Below are positions 7,488 through 16,008 of a stretch of DNA of 64,000 nucleotides, one piece after another. The DNA is taken from assembly GCA_018267955.1 (NCBI GenBank), contig JAFDXL010000007.1, forward strand, positions 140,513 through 204,512, written 5' to 3'. The notes under the pieces were generated by a model that was given only the letters and a program-made list of their open reading frames with translations, searched no databases and was not told the DNA's origin. Position numbers and translations under genes: made by a program. Positions within the stretch are counted from its first letter, which is position 1. Each line of letters starts with the position of its first letter. The DNA comes from Bacteroidota bacterium (GTDB lineage Bacteria > Bacteroidota > Bacteroidia > Chitinophagales > Chitinophagaceae).

Positions 7488-7946
7488 ATGAGAAAGACAG
7501 GATATATTATACTATTGTTGTTGTTAAGCACGGTCACCACGTTTGCGCAACCACATGAAATGCCACGGCGTATGGAACGTATCCACGCCATCAAAGTTGC
7601 GTACATTACCGATAAGATACATCTTACATCAGCGCAGGCAGAACGTTTCTGGCCAGTTTACAACCAGTACGAAGACGAAAAATTTGCATTACGCAAAAAA
7701 TACTTTGCCAACCATTCCCGTCCCGCGCAGAATATGGATGAGGATGATTCCCGTAAATCTATAGATGATGACATAGAGATGCAGGAAAAGATGCTGGAGA
7801 TACGCAAGAGATACAAAGACCAGTTCCTTAATGTAATCAGCGCACAGCAACTTGCAAGCCTTTACGATGCCGAAAGGGAATTTAAACGTATGCTGATACA
7901 GCAACTCAAGGAAAGGCACGCCAACAGGCAGCAGGAGTTGCGTTAA
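7488..7946 (+). CDS. Spy/CpxP/LTXXQ-like periplasmic protein
   Basis: A 152-residue protein with a Sec signal peptide (residues 1-20, cleavage after TTFA) and an all-helical, charged mature part. LTSAQAERFWPVYNQYEDEK fits the LTxxQ motif of Spy/CpxP/ZraP-type proteins, and two more long amphipathic helices follow (EMQEKMLEIRKRYKDQFL, AQQLASLYDAEREFKRM). Family members are ATP-independent periplasmic chaperones or metal/stress sensors that feed signals to a regulator. It starts 15 bases after the putative anti-sigma gene, so the operon has the sigma, membrane partner and periplasmic sensor logic seen in CnrH-CnrY-CnrX-like systems. The 3' end is only 6 bases from the convergent MBL gene. Confidence 0.75.
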   Translation: MRKTGYIILLLLLSTVTTFAQPHEMPRRMERIHAIKVAYITDKIHLTSAQAERFWPVYNQYEDEKFALRKKYFANHSRPAQNMDEDDSRKSIDDDIEMQEKMLEIRKRYKDQFLNVISAQQLASLYDAEREFKRMLIQQLKERHANRQQELR

Positions 7947-7952
7947 TGTTGA

Positions 7953-8699
7953 CTATAGTTTTGTTACGGGTGTCCGCACATCGTGATAAAACAGAAAAGT
8001 CCAGCCTTCTGCTTTGCCTTGCTCCGCATACTGTTCGCGCAAATGCATGGCTTTTTTACCATCATAGTCGTACTTGGCTACATACTTGATGCGCATCTGC
8101 TTTAACTGCGGGGCTTCATCGCCGCCGAAGAAAACTTTGTCCTTGCCATCATCCACCAGGTACACAATATGTTGCGGGCAGTGCGCTCCGGAGTGTGTGA
8201 ATTTTATATAGCCATCTATCATGCCTTCCTCCCCATCCAGCCAATGTACCTGGGATGATGATAAAAGCGGCTCTATATCACTTACAAAATAAGACGGCAC
8301 ACCTGTAGCCAGGGCATAGTCTGCCTCGGGGCGGTAAACATAATAGGTAGCATTAGGGAAGGTGGTTTTGGTAATGCCATTGGCATCGGTATAAACAACG
8401 CCGCCCGAATGGTCTTTATGCAGGTGCGACAAGAGTACTTTGGTTACCTGCTCCGGCTCATAACCCACCGCACGCAGGTTGTCATGTATCTGTAATTCTC
8501 CATTAGGATTCTTAAAGCCAAGGCCGGTATCAAATATCATCACATCTTTATCTGTCACTACCAGGAAGGGTAGTATCTCTACCAATAAAGAGCCTGTGGG
8601 CCTGTCTGTTAGTATATCCTTTTGCTCATCAAAGGGAACAAATAGCTTATCATGTCCTATCGTAAAAACGCCTTCCGACAACGGGAAAATCTGTGCCAT
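7953..8699 (-). CDS. Metallo-beta-lactamase-fold hydrolase
   Basis: A 248-residue MBL-fold protein without signal peptide. The metal site is visible: H92-L-H94-K-D96-H97 (SHLHKDHSGG), the later His in GAHCPQH, the bridging Asp in FFGGDEAP and a final His in FYHDVR. The N-terminal strands (FLVVTDKDVMIFDTGLGF) fit quorum-quenching-lactonase-like and general MBL hydrolases, but the substrate cannot be told. On the minus strand TAACTTTG at 8714-8707 matches the -7 element and lies only 7 bases before the ATG, implying an almost leaderless transcript. It is convergent with the sigma operon. Confidence 0.85.
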   Translation of the reverse strand: MAQIFPLSEGVFTIGHDKLFVPFDEQKDILTDRPTGSLLVEILPFLVVTDKDVMIFDTGLGFKNPNGELQIHDNLRAVGYEPEQVTKVLLSHLHKDHSGGVVYTDANGITKTTFPNATYYVYRPEADYALATGVPSYFVSDIEPLLSSSQVHWLDGEEGMIDGYIKFTHSGAHCPQHIVYLVDDGKDKVFFGGDEAPQLKQMRIKYVAKYDYDGKKAMHLREQYAEQGKAEGWTFLFYHDVRTPVTKL

Positions 8700-8727
8700 G
8701 CAGGTGCAAAGTTACAATAAGCTGCGT

Positions 8728-10050
8728 TTACCTGATCATAACGCTCCGGTCGGCATCCAACCGCAGCATAATGAAAATAAGAATGCTGAATGACAATAAC
8801 GATGACCCTCCATAGCTAAGTAAAGGCAACGTAATACCGATCACCGGCGCCAGCCCAATGGTCATGGAGATATTGATAGCAAAGTGAAAGAATAATATAG
8901 ATGCTACGCAGTATCCATACACCCGGCTAAAGGCCGATCGCTGCCGTTCGGCAAGATACACCAGTCGCAGCATGAGCGATACGTAAATGCCTATCAGTAC
9001 CGCGCTACCTGCAAAGCCAAACTGTTCGCCGACCGCGCAAAATATGAAATCGGTATTTTGTTCCGGTACAAACTCATTTTTGGTAGAGGTACCATTCAGG
9101 AAACCCTTGCCCCAAAATCCGCCGGAGCCAATAGCTATCTTAGATTGCAATACGTTATAGTCTGATACATTTCCTTTTTTGTTGCTGTCCTTTGCTCCCT
9201 CTTTTTCGTATGCCTCCGGCATTTTTTGCCCCAGCGTAGTATAGATACGTTCCACCTGGTGCTTTTGCAAAACGTGTTTGAAAGAGAATGGTACCAGCAC
9301 CTGAGAGAATAACATGCAAAAGCCCCAGACACCTATGAGCAATACCCGTGCAAGAACGTTTCTTCTTAATTCCCTACGTATCAGGTAGCCAATGATGATA
9401 GCCAGCCCGGTAAGGATGCCAAACAATACCCACCTGTCAATAAGTAAGGTAGCCAGAGTGAGCGCTATCATTGAAAAGCCTATAATAAGGATGGTGTTAG
9501 GCAAGCCTTCGCGGTACATTACCAGGAAGAAGCAGAAATATACAAGCGCAAGTCCTGTTTCTTTTTGCAGGATGATAAGCACTGCGGGTGTTAAGGCTAT
9601 GGCTACACCAATAAGCCTGTGCCGCAATGTCTGGAAGTTGGTTTCTGGCGACGAAAGGAATTTAGAAATGGCCAGGGAGGTAAATATCTTACAAACCTCG
9701 CCGGGCTGAAACCGGACACTGCCCACGCCCAGCCAAGAATGAGATCCTTTTACGTCGACACCGGCAAATATGGTAATGACGAGCAGGAATAATCCTATGG
9801 TATATGACAGGTATGCAAATGAGGAGAAGAACTTACTGTCTGTAAAAATGATCAGCAGGCCTACAAATAAAGAGATACCAAACCAGGTAAGCTGCTTCAT
9901 ATGGCTTTTAGACATCATGAAGATGCTGGGATCCGTAACCCTGTATTCTACAGAAAATACTGCAGTAAGGCCAATGGCCACAAGCGCGGCATATAAGAGC
10001 ACCGTTGGCGCATCCAGCCTTGAAAAAATAGATTTGTTTGCAGCACTCAT
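8728..10050 (-). CDS. rodA: Rod-shape peptidoglycan glycosyltransferase RodA
   Basis: A 440-residue polytopic SEDS protein with about ten hydrophobic segments. Family signatures seen: HSWLGVGSVRFQPGEVCKI (the conserved G-x-x-x-QP-E motif) and, near the C-terminus, ITLPLLSYGGSSLLSFSI. An extracytoplasmic loop of about 80 residues (VLQKHQVERIYTTLG to EQNTDFIFCAVGEQFG) contains the conserved ATDFIF-like and GEQFGF elements. RodA polymerises glycan strands from lipid II with PBP2 during lateral wall growth. It follows mrdA by 3 bases in the same operon, which distinguishes it from the division homologue FtsW. Confidence 0.93.
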   Translation of the reverse strand: MSAANKSIFSRLDAPTVLLYAALVAIGLTAVFSVEYRVTDPSIFMMSKSHMKQLTWFGISLFVGLLIIFTDSKFFSSFAYLSYTIGLFLLVITIFAGVDVKGSHSWLGVGSVRFQPGEVCKIFTSLAISKFLSSPETNFQTLRHRLIGVAIALTPAVLIILQKETGLALVYFCFFLVMYREGLPNTILIIGFSMIALTLATLLIDRWVLFGILTGLAIIIGYLIRRELRRNVLARVLLIGVWGFCMLFSQVLVPFSFKHVLQKHQVERIYTTLGQKMPEAYEKEGAKDSNKKGNVSDYNVLQSKIAIGSGGFWGKGFLNGTSTKNEFVPEQNTDFIFCAVGEQFGFAGSAVLIGIYVSLMLRLVYLAERQRSAFSRVYGYCVASILFFHFAINISMTIGLAPVIGITLPLLSYGGSSLLSFSILIFIMLRLDADRSVMIR

Positions 10051-10053
10051 CTG

Positions 10054-12084
10054 CTATCGCTTGTTGTTTTTATTCAGGTAATATTTTTTTAAGAATGTTG
10101 CAGCCCTTGCAGAATCCTCTGCGCGCTGCAGGCTATCCCTGGTTGCTCTTTGTTCCATCAGGCGCTGTCTCCTTGCCGCATCCCTTGCACGCTGGCCTGA
10201 GTCTATTGCATAAGTGTATTTGCTGATCAGGTTGGCATTATACATCTTTTCTTCCAGTGGCTTTCTGCTGGCACGTACGCTGTCTGTCAGGTATTTTTCC
10301 ATCAGCAGGCTCGCAATAGTTCCCGCCCAGGTAGCGCCAAAGCCCGCATTCTCTACAACAACTGCTATGGCAATACGCGGATGCTGGCGTGGTGCAAAGG
10401 CTACAAACACGGAGTGGTTCTGCATTTTGATCGCCTGCCCGTTGATCGCCGCTTTATTTTCTACCGTACCGGTCTTGGCACATACTTCTATGCCATCCAG
10501 TTTAGCTACCATGGCTGTACCATGCTCCACCACATCCTGCATACCGGCGTGTATCACATTAAAGGTAGTATCAGGTATATGGGATACCACGTGCTTTTCC
10601 AGGTAGGGTTGCAAATGCGGGTCTTTAGGATTGTTGCCAATGGCGCGTACAAAGTGTGGTGTATAATAATATCCTTTGTTGGCAATGATGCACATGGCAT
10701 TAGCCATCTGTATGGGCGTGAGGGCAATCTCTCCCTGTCCCATACCCACATATAGCATAGTGCAGGAGTTCCACGAGCCATGATACATTCTGTTATAAGT
10801 ATTACTATCCGGCAACAATCCCTTTCCTTCAAACGGTATATCTATACCGGTGCGGCGGCCAAAACCAAAATTGCTGCAGTACTCATGCCATTTTTGTACT
10901 CCTTTCTTTACACCGCCAAACTTTGCAGCATCTACAGCAAGGCGGAAGATGTGCACAAAATAAGAGTTGCAGGAGTGGGCAAGAGCTATCCGGAAGTTCG
11001 CCGCGTGGCCGGCTTCTGAGTGCAGGCAGGTAATTTTCTTACCGCAGGCATAATATCCACCGCGACAAGGGTAGCCAAATGAAGGCGTGATTGCGCCAAC
11101 GTCCAGCGCTATCAGTCCGGTCATAGGCTTCATCGTAGAGCCCGGCTGATAAGTTGCCTGCGTGGCCCTGTTCAGCAGCGGATGCGTGGCATCCCTGTAT
11201 AATTTGCTATAGTTGCGTGCACGTTCGGTACCCTTCAGCAGGTTGGGGTCGTAGCTGGGGGCACTCACCATAGTAAGGATGCCACCGGTTTGCGGGTCTA
11301 TTGCTACTACGCTGCCCAGCTTATTCTGCATCAGTTTTTCTGCATAGGCCTGCAAGTCTTCGTCAAGGTATAATTCCAGGTTTTTACCGGCTATCTCCGG
11401 TGTATCCAGTGAGCCTCCTTTGTAGGGATCGCGCGGACGGTTGAAGTTGTCCCTTTCCAGGAAGTGTACGCCACGCTGGCCGCGCAGCACATCTTCATAG
11501 CTGCGTTCCAGTCCGTTCATGCCGGTATAATCGCCTTGGGTGTAAGACGCATATTGCTCTTTTTTAAGCATTTCGGGCGATACCTCGCCAATATAACCAA
11601 GCATCAGCGCTGCATACGGATTAGGGTAGGTGCGTATAAACCGTTCGGACACCTCAAAGCCCGGGAAGTTGTACATATTTTCCTGGACGCGGGCAGATTG
11701 TTCCGGAGATAACTCTTCTATGAACACGCCCTTACGCATACTGCCGCTACGCACCCGTGCGCGGGTAATGAGTTTTTGAAAGGTTGCCTTATCAATACCC
11801 AGGGTATTGCACAATAAGCCGGTATCGAGCGTTTTAGGTACCGTGTTGGGAGTTACCATCAGGTCATACACACGCTCGTTATACAGTAAGGGGCGGCCCT
11901 TCCTGTCCAGGATAGCGCCGCGGGGCGGGTATACCACCTTGCGGAATATTGCAATATCATTGGCCATGATCTTATACTTATCTTCAAACACCTGCAAAAA
12001 AAGCAAGCGCAGCAGCATGATGGCCGCCATAGAAATAAATATAAGCCGGATGGCTATTTGACGCGGGTTTGCCGCATTAGACAT
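10054..12084 (-). CDS. mrdA: Penicillin-binding protein 2 (transpeptidase of the elongasome)
   Basis: A 676-residue class B PBP. A signal-anchor helix (about 10-30) is followed by the PBP dimerisation domain (PPRGAILDRKGRPLLYNERV) and the transpeptidase domain with S316-T-M-K319 (QPGSTMKPMTG), S371-C-N373 and K537-T-G539 (CAKTGTVEN), so all three catalytic motifs are intact. The last ~60 residues are an Arg/Ala-rich coiled-coil-like tail (ARDAARRQRLMEQRATRD). It crosslinks peptidoglycan with its partner RodA, encoded immediately downstream. The mreBCD genes that often precede this pair are absent; instead a tRNA gene lies upstream. TAGGTTTG on the minus strand at 12120-12113 is a likely -7 element. 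Confidence 0.94.
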   Translation of the reverse strand: MSNAANPRQIAIRLIFISMAAIMLLRLLFLQVFEDKYKIMANDIAIFRKVVYPPRGAILDRKGRPLLYNERVYDLMVTPNTVPKTLDTGLLCNTLGIDKATFQKLITRARVRSGSMRKGVFIEELSPEQSARVQENMYNFPGFEVSERFIRTYPNPYAALMLGYIGEVSPEMLKKEQYASYTQGDYTGMNGLERSYEDVLRGQRGVHFLERDNFNRPRDPYKGGSLDTPEIAGKNLELYLDEDLQAYAEKLMQNKLGSVVAIDPQTGGILTMVSAPSYDPNLLKGTERARNYSKLYRDATHPLLNRATQATYQPGSTMKPMTGLIALDVGAITPSFGYPCRGGYYACGKKITCLHSEAGHAANFRIALAHSCNSYFVHIFRLAVDAAKFGGVKKGVQKWHEYCSNFGFGRRTGIDIPFEGKGLLPDSNTYNRMYHGSWNSCTMLYVGMGQGEIALTPIQMANAMCIIANKGYYYTPHFVRAIGNNPKDPHLQPYLEKHVVSHIPDTTFNVIHAGMQDVVEHGTAMVAKLDGIEVCAKTGTVENKAAINGQAIKMQNHSVFVAFAPRQHPRIAIAVVVENAGFGATWAGTIASLLMEKYLTDSVRASRKPLEEKMYNANLISKYTYAIDSGQRARDAARRQRLMEQRATRDSLQRAEDSARAATFLKKYYLNKNNKR

Positions 12085-12220
12085 AGATCAGTTACGTTAA
12101 AGGAAAACTATGCAAACCTACTGTAAAAACAATGATTTTACTAAGTTGCCCGAAGGTATATTATCTATCTTTTTATCCCCTGAAACTTACCCATTCAAAA
12201 AAAATATCTGTAAAAAAAGT

Positions 12221-12251
12221 TTTGCCAATTAATTTTCACAAATTACCTTTG
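12221..12251 (+). promoter_or_regulatory. Consensus Bacteroidota promoter of tRNA-Gln
   Basis: TTTG at 12221-12224, exactly 19 bases of spacer, then TACCTTTG at 12244-12251. This is a full match to the Bacteroidota -33/-7 consensus (TTG-N19-TAnnTTTG). Transcription would begin about 10 bases before the mature tRNA. Confidence 0.8.
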
Positions 12252-12269
12252 CAATCCCGAAAGGGAGTT

Positions 12270-12340
12270 AGTCCGATGGTGTAACGGTAGCACCACAGTT
12301 TTTGGTACTGTTTGTCTAGGTTCGAATCCTGGTCGGACTA
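12270..12340 (+). tRNA. tRNA-Gln (anticodon TTG)
   Basis: A complete cloverleaf can be drawn. The 7-bp acceptor stem is AGTCCGA (12270-12276) with TCGGACT (12333-12339), discriminator A at 12340. The anticodon stem is ACAGT/ACTGT with loop TTTTGGT and anticodon TTG at 12302-12304. The T-arm is CTAGG-TTCGAAT-CCTGG with one G-T pair. The D-arm contains the GGTAG element. The 3' CCA is not encoded, as is common in this phylum. It has its own consensus promoter and terminator. Confidence 0.95.
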
Positions 12341-12348
12341 CTTAAGTG

Positions 12349-12383
12349 AAAAAAGCCTGATAATATCATTATCAGGCTTTTTT
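12349..12383 (+). terminator. Terminator downstream of tRNA-Gln
   Basis: Long stem AAAAAGCCTGATAAT / ATTATCAGGCTTTTT with a short loop, followed by further Ts; it starts 9 bases after the tRNA. Confidence 0.85.
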
Positions 12384-12651
12384 ATTTGACTTGATTCTCG
12401 CTTTTTTTAATGATACAAATATTGAATAGATAGGGACAGTTATTTTATTCTAGATCATATCAATATTATGTATTTTAATGTAAATGCTTGCCAAGCTCAA
12501 TTTTATCGTTTATAATAAAATTCCATCGCAGATAGAGTTCTTCCTGCTTGGGTAAATATTTGCCTTTATGTTTGTGCCAGGCAATCCGGAGCCTAATCTG
12601 AAATGTTACTCGCGAAGTCACCTAATCGTTAATCTTAATTATTAAACACTC
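12384..12651. other. AT-rich intergenic stretch without a recognised gene
   Basis: 268 bases with no coding frame of note. It contains a short near-palindromic AT segment (TTTATAATAAA near 12510) but no clear promoter, RNA or repeat. It separates the tRNA from the small secreted protein gene. Confidence 0.4.
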
Positions 12652-13107
12652 ATGAAAAAGTTCCTTTTATTGTTTTTGCTTTTTGCAGCCAGTGTGGTAG
12701 CAAAAGCACAATCTCAGCCAATCAATATCACCTTTACTGCAAGCAATAGTTTATGGCCTGCATCACCTGGAGGGCCTACTACGGCTGATGTCACGGTTGC
12801 CTATACCTCTATAGTCGGATTCCCCGGGTATCCTGTTTCAGTAAAATTAACCCATACATTTACTTACCCGGGAGAAGTTTACACGTTTACATTAAATGAT
12901 CCGGCATCTAACCCAATGATCCAATACTATTTTAAGTTAAACAGTTATTCGTTAACTTATGGATATTTTAGTAAAGCTACCGTTGATGGAGCCACTAATA
13001 ATCGGCTTGAATCAGTATCAAACGAAGGTGGGCCGATGAGATTAATCGTAGACAGCAGGTTTGCGCCAGATTATACGTTTGGTTTTGGCGAATATTTAGG
13101 GTTTTAA
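12652..13107 (+). CDS. Small secreted protein of unknown function
   Basis: A 151-residue protein with a clear Sec signal peptide (MKKFLLLFLLFAASVVAKA, cleavage before QSQP). The mature part is about 130 residues, rich in Thr, Ser, Tyr and aromatic/beta-forming residues (VKLTHTFTYPGEVYTFTL), with no Cys, so it is likely a small beta-sandwich exported to the periplasm or surface. No T9SS sorting tail or lipobox is visible. I do not recognise the family. It is monocistronic, AT-richer than the neighbouring core genes, and ends at a perfect inverted repeat shared with the convergent kinase. Confidence 0.65.
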   Translation: MKKFLLLFLLFAASVVAKAQSQPINITFTASNSLWPASPGGPTTADVTVAYTSIVGFPGYPVSVKLTHTFTYPGEVYTFTLNDPASNPMIQYYFKLNSYSLTYGYFSKATVDGATNNRLESVSNEGGPMRLIVDSRFAPDYTFGFGEYLGF

Positions 13108-13130
13108 TCAGAAACTTTGTAAATATCAAA

Positions 13131-13170
13131 AACTAATGATTATCTCAAATACTTGAGATAATCATTAGTT
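13131..13170. terminator. Perfect 18-bp inverted repeat, bidirectional terminator
   Basis: AACTAATGATTATCTCAA (13131-13148), a 4-base loop, then its exact complement (13153-13170). It overlaps the stop codon of the sensor kinase gene and lies 24 bases past the end of the small secreted protein gene, so it can terminate both. The run of T is weak, so processing or an operator role is also possible. Confidence 0.65.
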
Positions 13171-16008
13171 TCCACTGGTCGTAAGATGCTCACCAAGATG
13201 AGAATAAAGCAGGATTGATACTTTTGTTCCCTCCCGGCCATGTTCTTTTATATTGACGATTTCTAAAGCGCTTTTTACGCCGTAGAATTCAGATATTCTC
13301 GTCAGGCGTTTGCGTGTAAAATCAATACCCATCGATATCTTGTCTCCACTGTTTGCTGGTTTAGGATTGAACCCCTTGCCGTTATCCGTAATGTATATTC
13401 TCAGATATTCATCAGCATCCATTTCTATTTCAATATTGATCTCGAAATGCTCGTTCTTCATATCAAAGCCATGTACAACAGAATTTTCTACAAATGTGTG
13501 TATAAGCAGGGGAGGAATAAATATTTTTTCAGGATAAAGGATTGTATTGAAAACATCGATGTGAATCTTGTTTTGGAACCTCAGGTTTTGAAGGCGTATA
13601 TAGTTTTCTATTAGGGTAAGTTCCTTTGATAGTGGTATAGCATTAAATGCGAGATTCTGTATATTTTGACGAATAAGCCTGCTGAGCATGGCCAGGTATT
13701 CATTGGCTTTACCGGGTTGGTTTTCTGCAACCACACCTTGTATGTTGTTGATGGCGTTGAATACAAAATGCGGATTAAGCAGCGAGTTGATGGCTTTATG
13801 CTCCAACTGCATATAATTGAGTTCCTGTCTGAATTTACGCTTACGAAAGCGCATATATAAAATAATGATGACTGCTGTCAGGCCCAGGAAAACAGCAATA
13901 GCCGATATAGTAAATGCCGTTGTTTGATAAAACGGCGGCAATATATCTATCGATAGCGTTTTTATAGGGGACGATAGCCCGTTCTCTGTAACAACGCGGA
14001 TATCTATTTCATGTGTACCGAAGCCGGGTATATAGATATTAAGCTGATCACCATCATTTTCAAACCAGGTAGTTGTGTCTTTGGAGCGGATGCGATACTG
14101 GTAAGACAGTCTTGCGTTGCGGTAATTTGGGGCAACAAGATGCAGGGCAAGGTCGCATCGCTGAATATTGTTAAATACAGTGGTCGCCGGGTCATAATCC
14201 TTATTATTCAGCAGTATCTTATCAATGAAGAAGGTAGGGGTATTTAATACTTTATTCAGAAGTTTTTTATTAAACAAATATCCTTCTTCATTGATCTTAC
14301 AAAAGATATCATCGCCCGATGGGTAAAGGAACATGGTATTGCTTTCATCAACCGGGTATTCCACTTTTTGCGGATGTGTAAAAGCATCAGGGCTGCGCAT
14401 ATTTCCTGTTATATAATAACCTTTATCTGTACTGATCAGAAAAGAAGTGTCTGTTAACTGATAGAAAGCATAGAATACCAGATCCCGGTTAGTATATATA
14501 CGATGATGATAGTCGTGTGTATTGTATACAATCACAGATTTATTATTCAATTGTAATATTAGCAGCTGATTACAATAAGATAGCCCCACGGGTAATGCGG
14601 CAGAAAAAGAATCTATTATGCTGAGCTTATTATTTTCGATGCTAAAGGAATATAGGTATGGGCCAAATATGCAGTAGATCAATTTTTGAACACTATCATA
14701 CTGCGCTGCGACAAATCTTTTTTTAAAGACTGCTTTTTCAGACAGATCCAGATGGTTATTAGCTGTTTGCAGTATGCCAATGCTGTGCGTGCCTACCAGC
14801 CAGAAAGCGCCGCTATCTATAGGTATGCATAATTTTAAAAAAAATTCCTGATCTATCTTTCTTTGCGTTTTTTGGTTTTTTAAAAAGGTGTGTACGCCGT
14901 CTGAGTAGAAAAAATAGTTCTTATAATTATACACCGGTTGATAACTGAGCTTTAGCGATATATCTATAGGGTGGAGTGTGTGTGCATTTAATTCCCAAAC
15001 CTTATTATCGGCAATGAATACCTGGTTGTTCCATGTATAAAATACGCGACTATTTTCCAGGTTCATTACCGGTGTGAAATTTCTGAATTCCTTGTTCAGT
15101 TTATATACACCATTGCCAACCGTACCAATCCAATAATTGCCATCGCAGTCTTGTGTTACAGAGGTAATTCTTGTGTTATGTAATAGTTCAGTTTTTTTTA
15201 GTGTCTTCAGGTTGATGATGAGCAGCTCATTATTGCATCCGCAAAACAGGTTGTCGTCATCATCAATATACAGCGTAATGATATTGGCAGACGTTAACGT
15301 TCGGTCATCGTGTTTCCAAAGGAGGCTACCGTTTTTAAGTATTTTAATACCCATAGAATCGGCTATCAGCAGTTTGTCCCTCACTGCAAAACCGTTTTGA
15401 TAGTATTGGGCTTTTTTAACATAGCCACTATCTGCATTTATACTAATGGTGCCTCTCCCCGCTACTAAACGCAAAGAATCATGCTGCAGGTAAAAGGCCG
15501 TGGCATTGCCGGTAAATATATTAAATGGGCTCCTGGTCCTTATGAGCTTATTTCCATGTATCCTATATATTTCGCCATTATAATACGCAATGTATATATC
15601 TGAATCTTTGAGTTGAATGAAGGCATTGATATATGAGTTATGGGGAAACTGTTTTAGAAACCGGTCGTTGCTGCTGTTATGGATTTTACCATTCAGTATA
15701 TAGCATCCCCCTCCGTTAAATGTAAATGCCCAGACTCTTCCACGATTATCTTCTTTGAACTGAAAGACGTCGTTTGACTCCAGTCCATCCTGTAGTGTAT
15801 AGTTAGTGAAATTTTTACCGTCAAACACAGATATACCTCTGTCCGTGCCAAACCACATCCTGCCTTCATTATCCTTATATGCCGTATATAGGTTGTTACT
15901 GATGAGGCCATCACGTGATGTGTATTGTTTGATAATACTAAACGCGGGACTGTTTAGCAGCAGAAGCCAGGTTAATAAAAGTATCCTCAGTGCACTATAA
16001 TATTTCAT
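13165..16008 (-). CDS. Two-component sensor histidine kinase with Reg_prop propellers, Y_Y_Y and LytS-type kinase domain
   Basis: A 947-residue sensor. After a signal anchor (residues 1-24) the periplasmic region to about residue 600 contains beta-propeller Reg_prop repeats (for example YTSRDGLISNNLYTAYKDNE, GRMWFGTDRGISVFDGKNF, NYWIGTVGNGVYKL). A Y_Y_Y domain follows (about 635-700, LSYQYRIRS, FGTHEIDIRVVTENG), then a transmembrane helix (about 705-730). The cytoplasmic part is a His_kinase domain with phospho-acceptor H747 in LNPHFVFNAINNIQG and an ATPase with DNGKGFNP. There is no C-terminal receiver, so it is not a full one-protein hybrid. It overlaps the LytTR response-regulator gene by 14 bases, indicating translational coupling. 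Ligand unknown; such sensors often detect polysaccharide fragments. Confidence 0.9.
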   Translation of the reverse strand: MKYYSALRILLLTWLLLLNSPAFSIIKQYTSRDGLISNNLYTAYKDNEGRMWFGTDRGISVFDGKNFTNYTLQDGLESNDVFQFKEDNRGRVWAFTFNGGGCYILNGKIHNSSNDRFLKQFPHNSYINAFIQLKDSDIYIAYYNGEIYRIHGNKLIRTRSPFNIFTGNATAFYLQHDSLRLVAGRGTISINADSGYVKKAQYYQNGFAVRDKLLIADSMGIKILKNGSLLWKHDDRTLTSANIITLYIDDDDNLFCGCNNELLIINLKTLKKTELLHNTRITSVTQDCDGNYWIGTVGNGVYKLNKEFRNFTPVMNLENSRVFYTWNNQVFIADNKVWELNAHTLHPIDISLKLSYQPVYNYKNYFFYSDGVHTFLKNQKTQRKIDQEFFLKLCIPIDSGAFWLVGTHSIGILQTANNHLDLSEKAVFKKRFVAAQYDSVQKLIYCIFGPYLYSFSIENNKLSIIDSFSAALPVGLSYCNQLLILQLNNKSVIVYNTHDYHHRIYTNRDLVFYAFYQLTDTSFLISTDKGYYITGNMRSPDAFTHPQKVEYPVDESNTMFLYPSGDDIFCKINEEGYLFNKKLLNKVLNTPTFFIDKILLNNKDYDPATTVFNNIQRCDLALHLVAPNYRNARLSYQYRIRSKDTTTWFENDGDQLNIYIPGFGTHEIDIRVVTENGLSSPIKTLSIDILPPFYQTTAFTISAIAVFLGLTAVIIILYMRFRKRKFRQELNYMQLEHKAINSLLNPHFVFNAINNIQGVVAENQPGKANEYLAMLSRLIRQNIQNLAFNAIPLSKELTLIENYIRLQNLRFQNKIHIDVFNTILYPEKIFIPPLLIHTFVENSVVHGFDMKNEHFEINIEIEMDADEYLRIYITDNGKGFNPKPANSGDKISMGIDFTRKRLTRISEFYGVKSALEIVNIKEHGREGTKVSILLYSHLGEHLTTSGN

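Noticed and set aside
12270..12340. tRNA-Gln as an island attachment site
   Set aside because: No integrase, no direct repeat of the tRNA 3' end and no foreign genes follow it; its own terminator and a small secreted protein gene are next.
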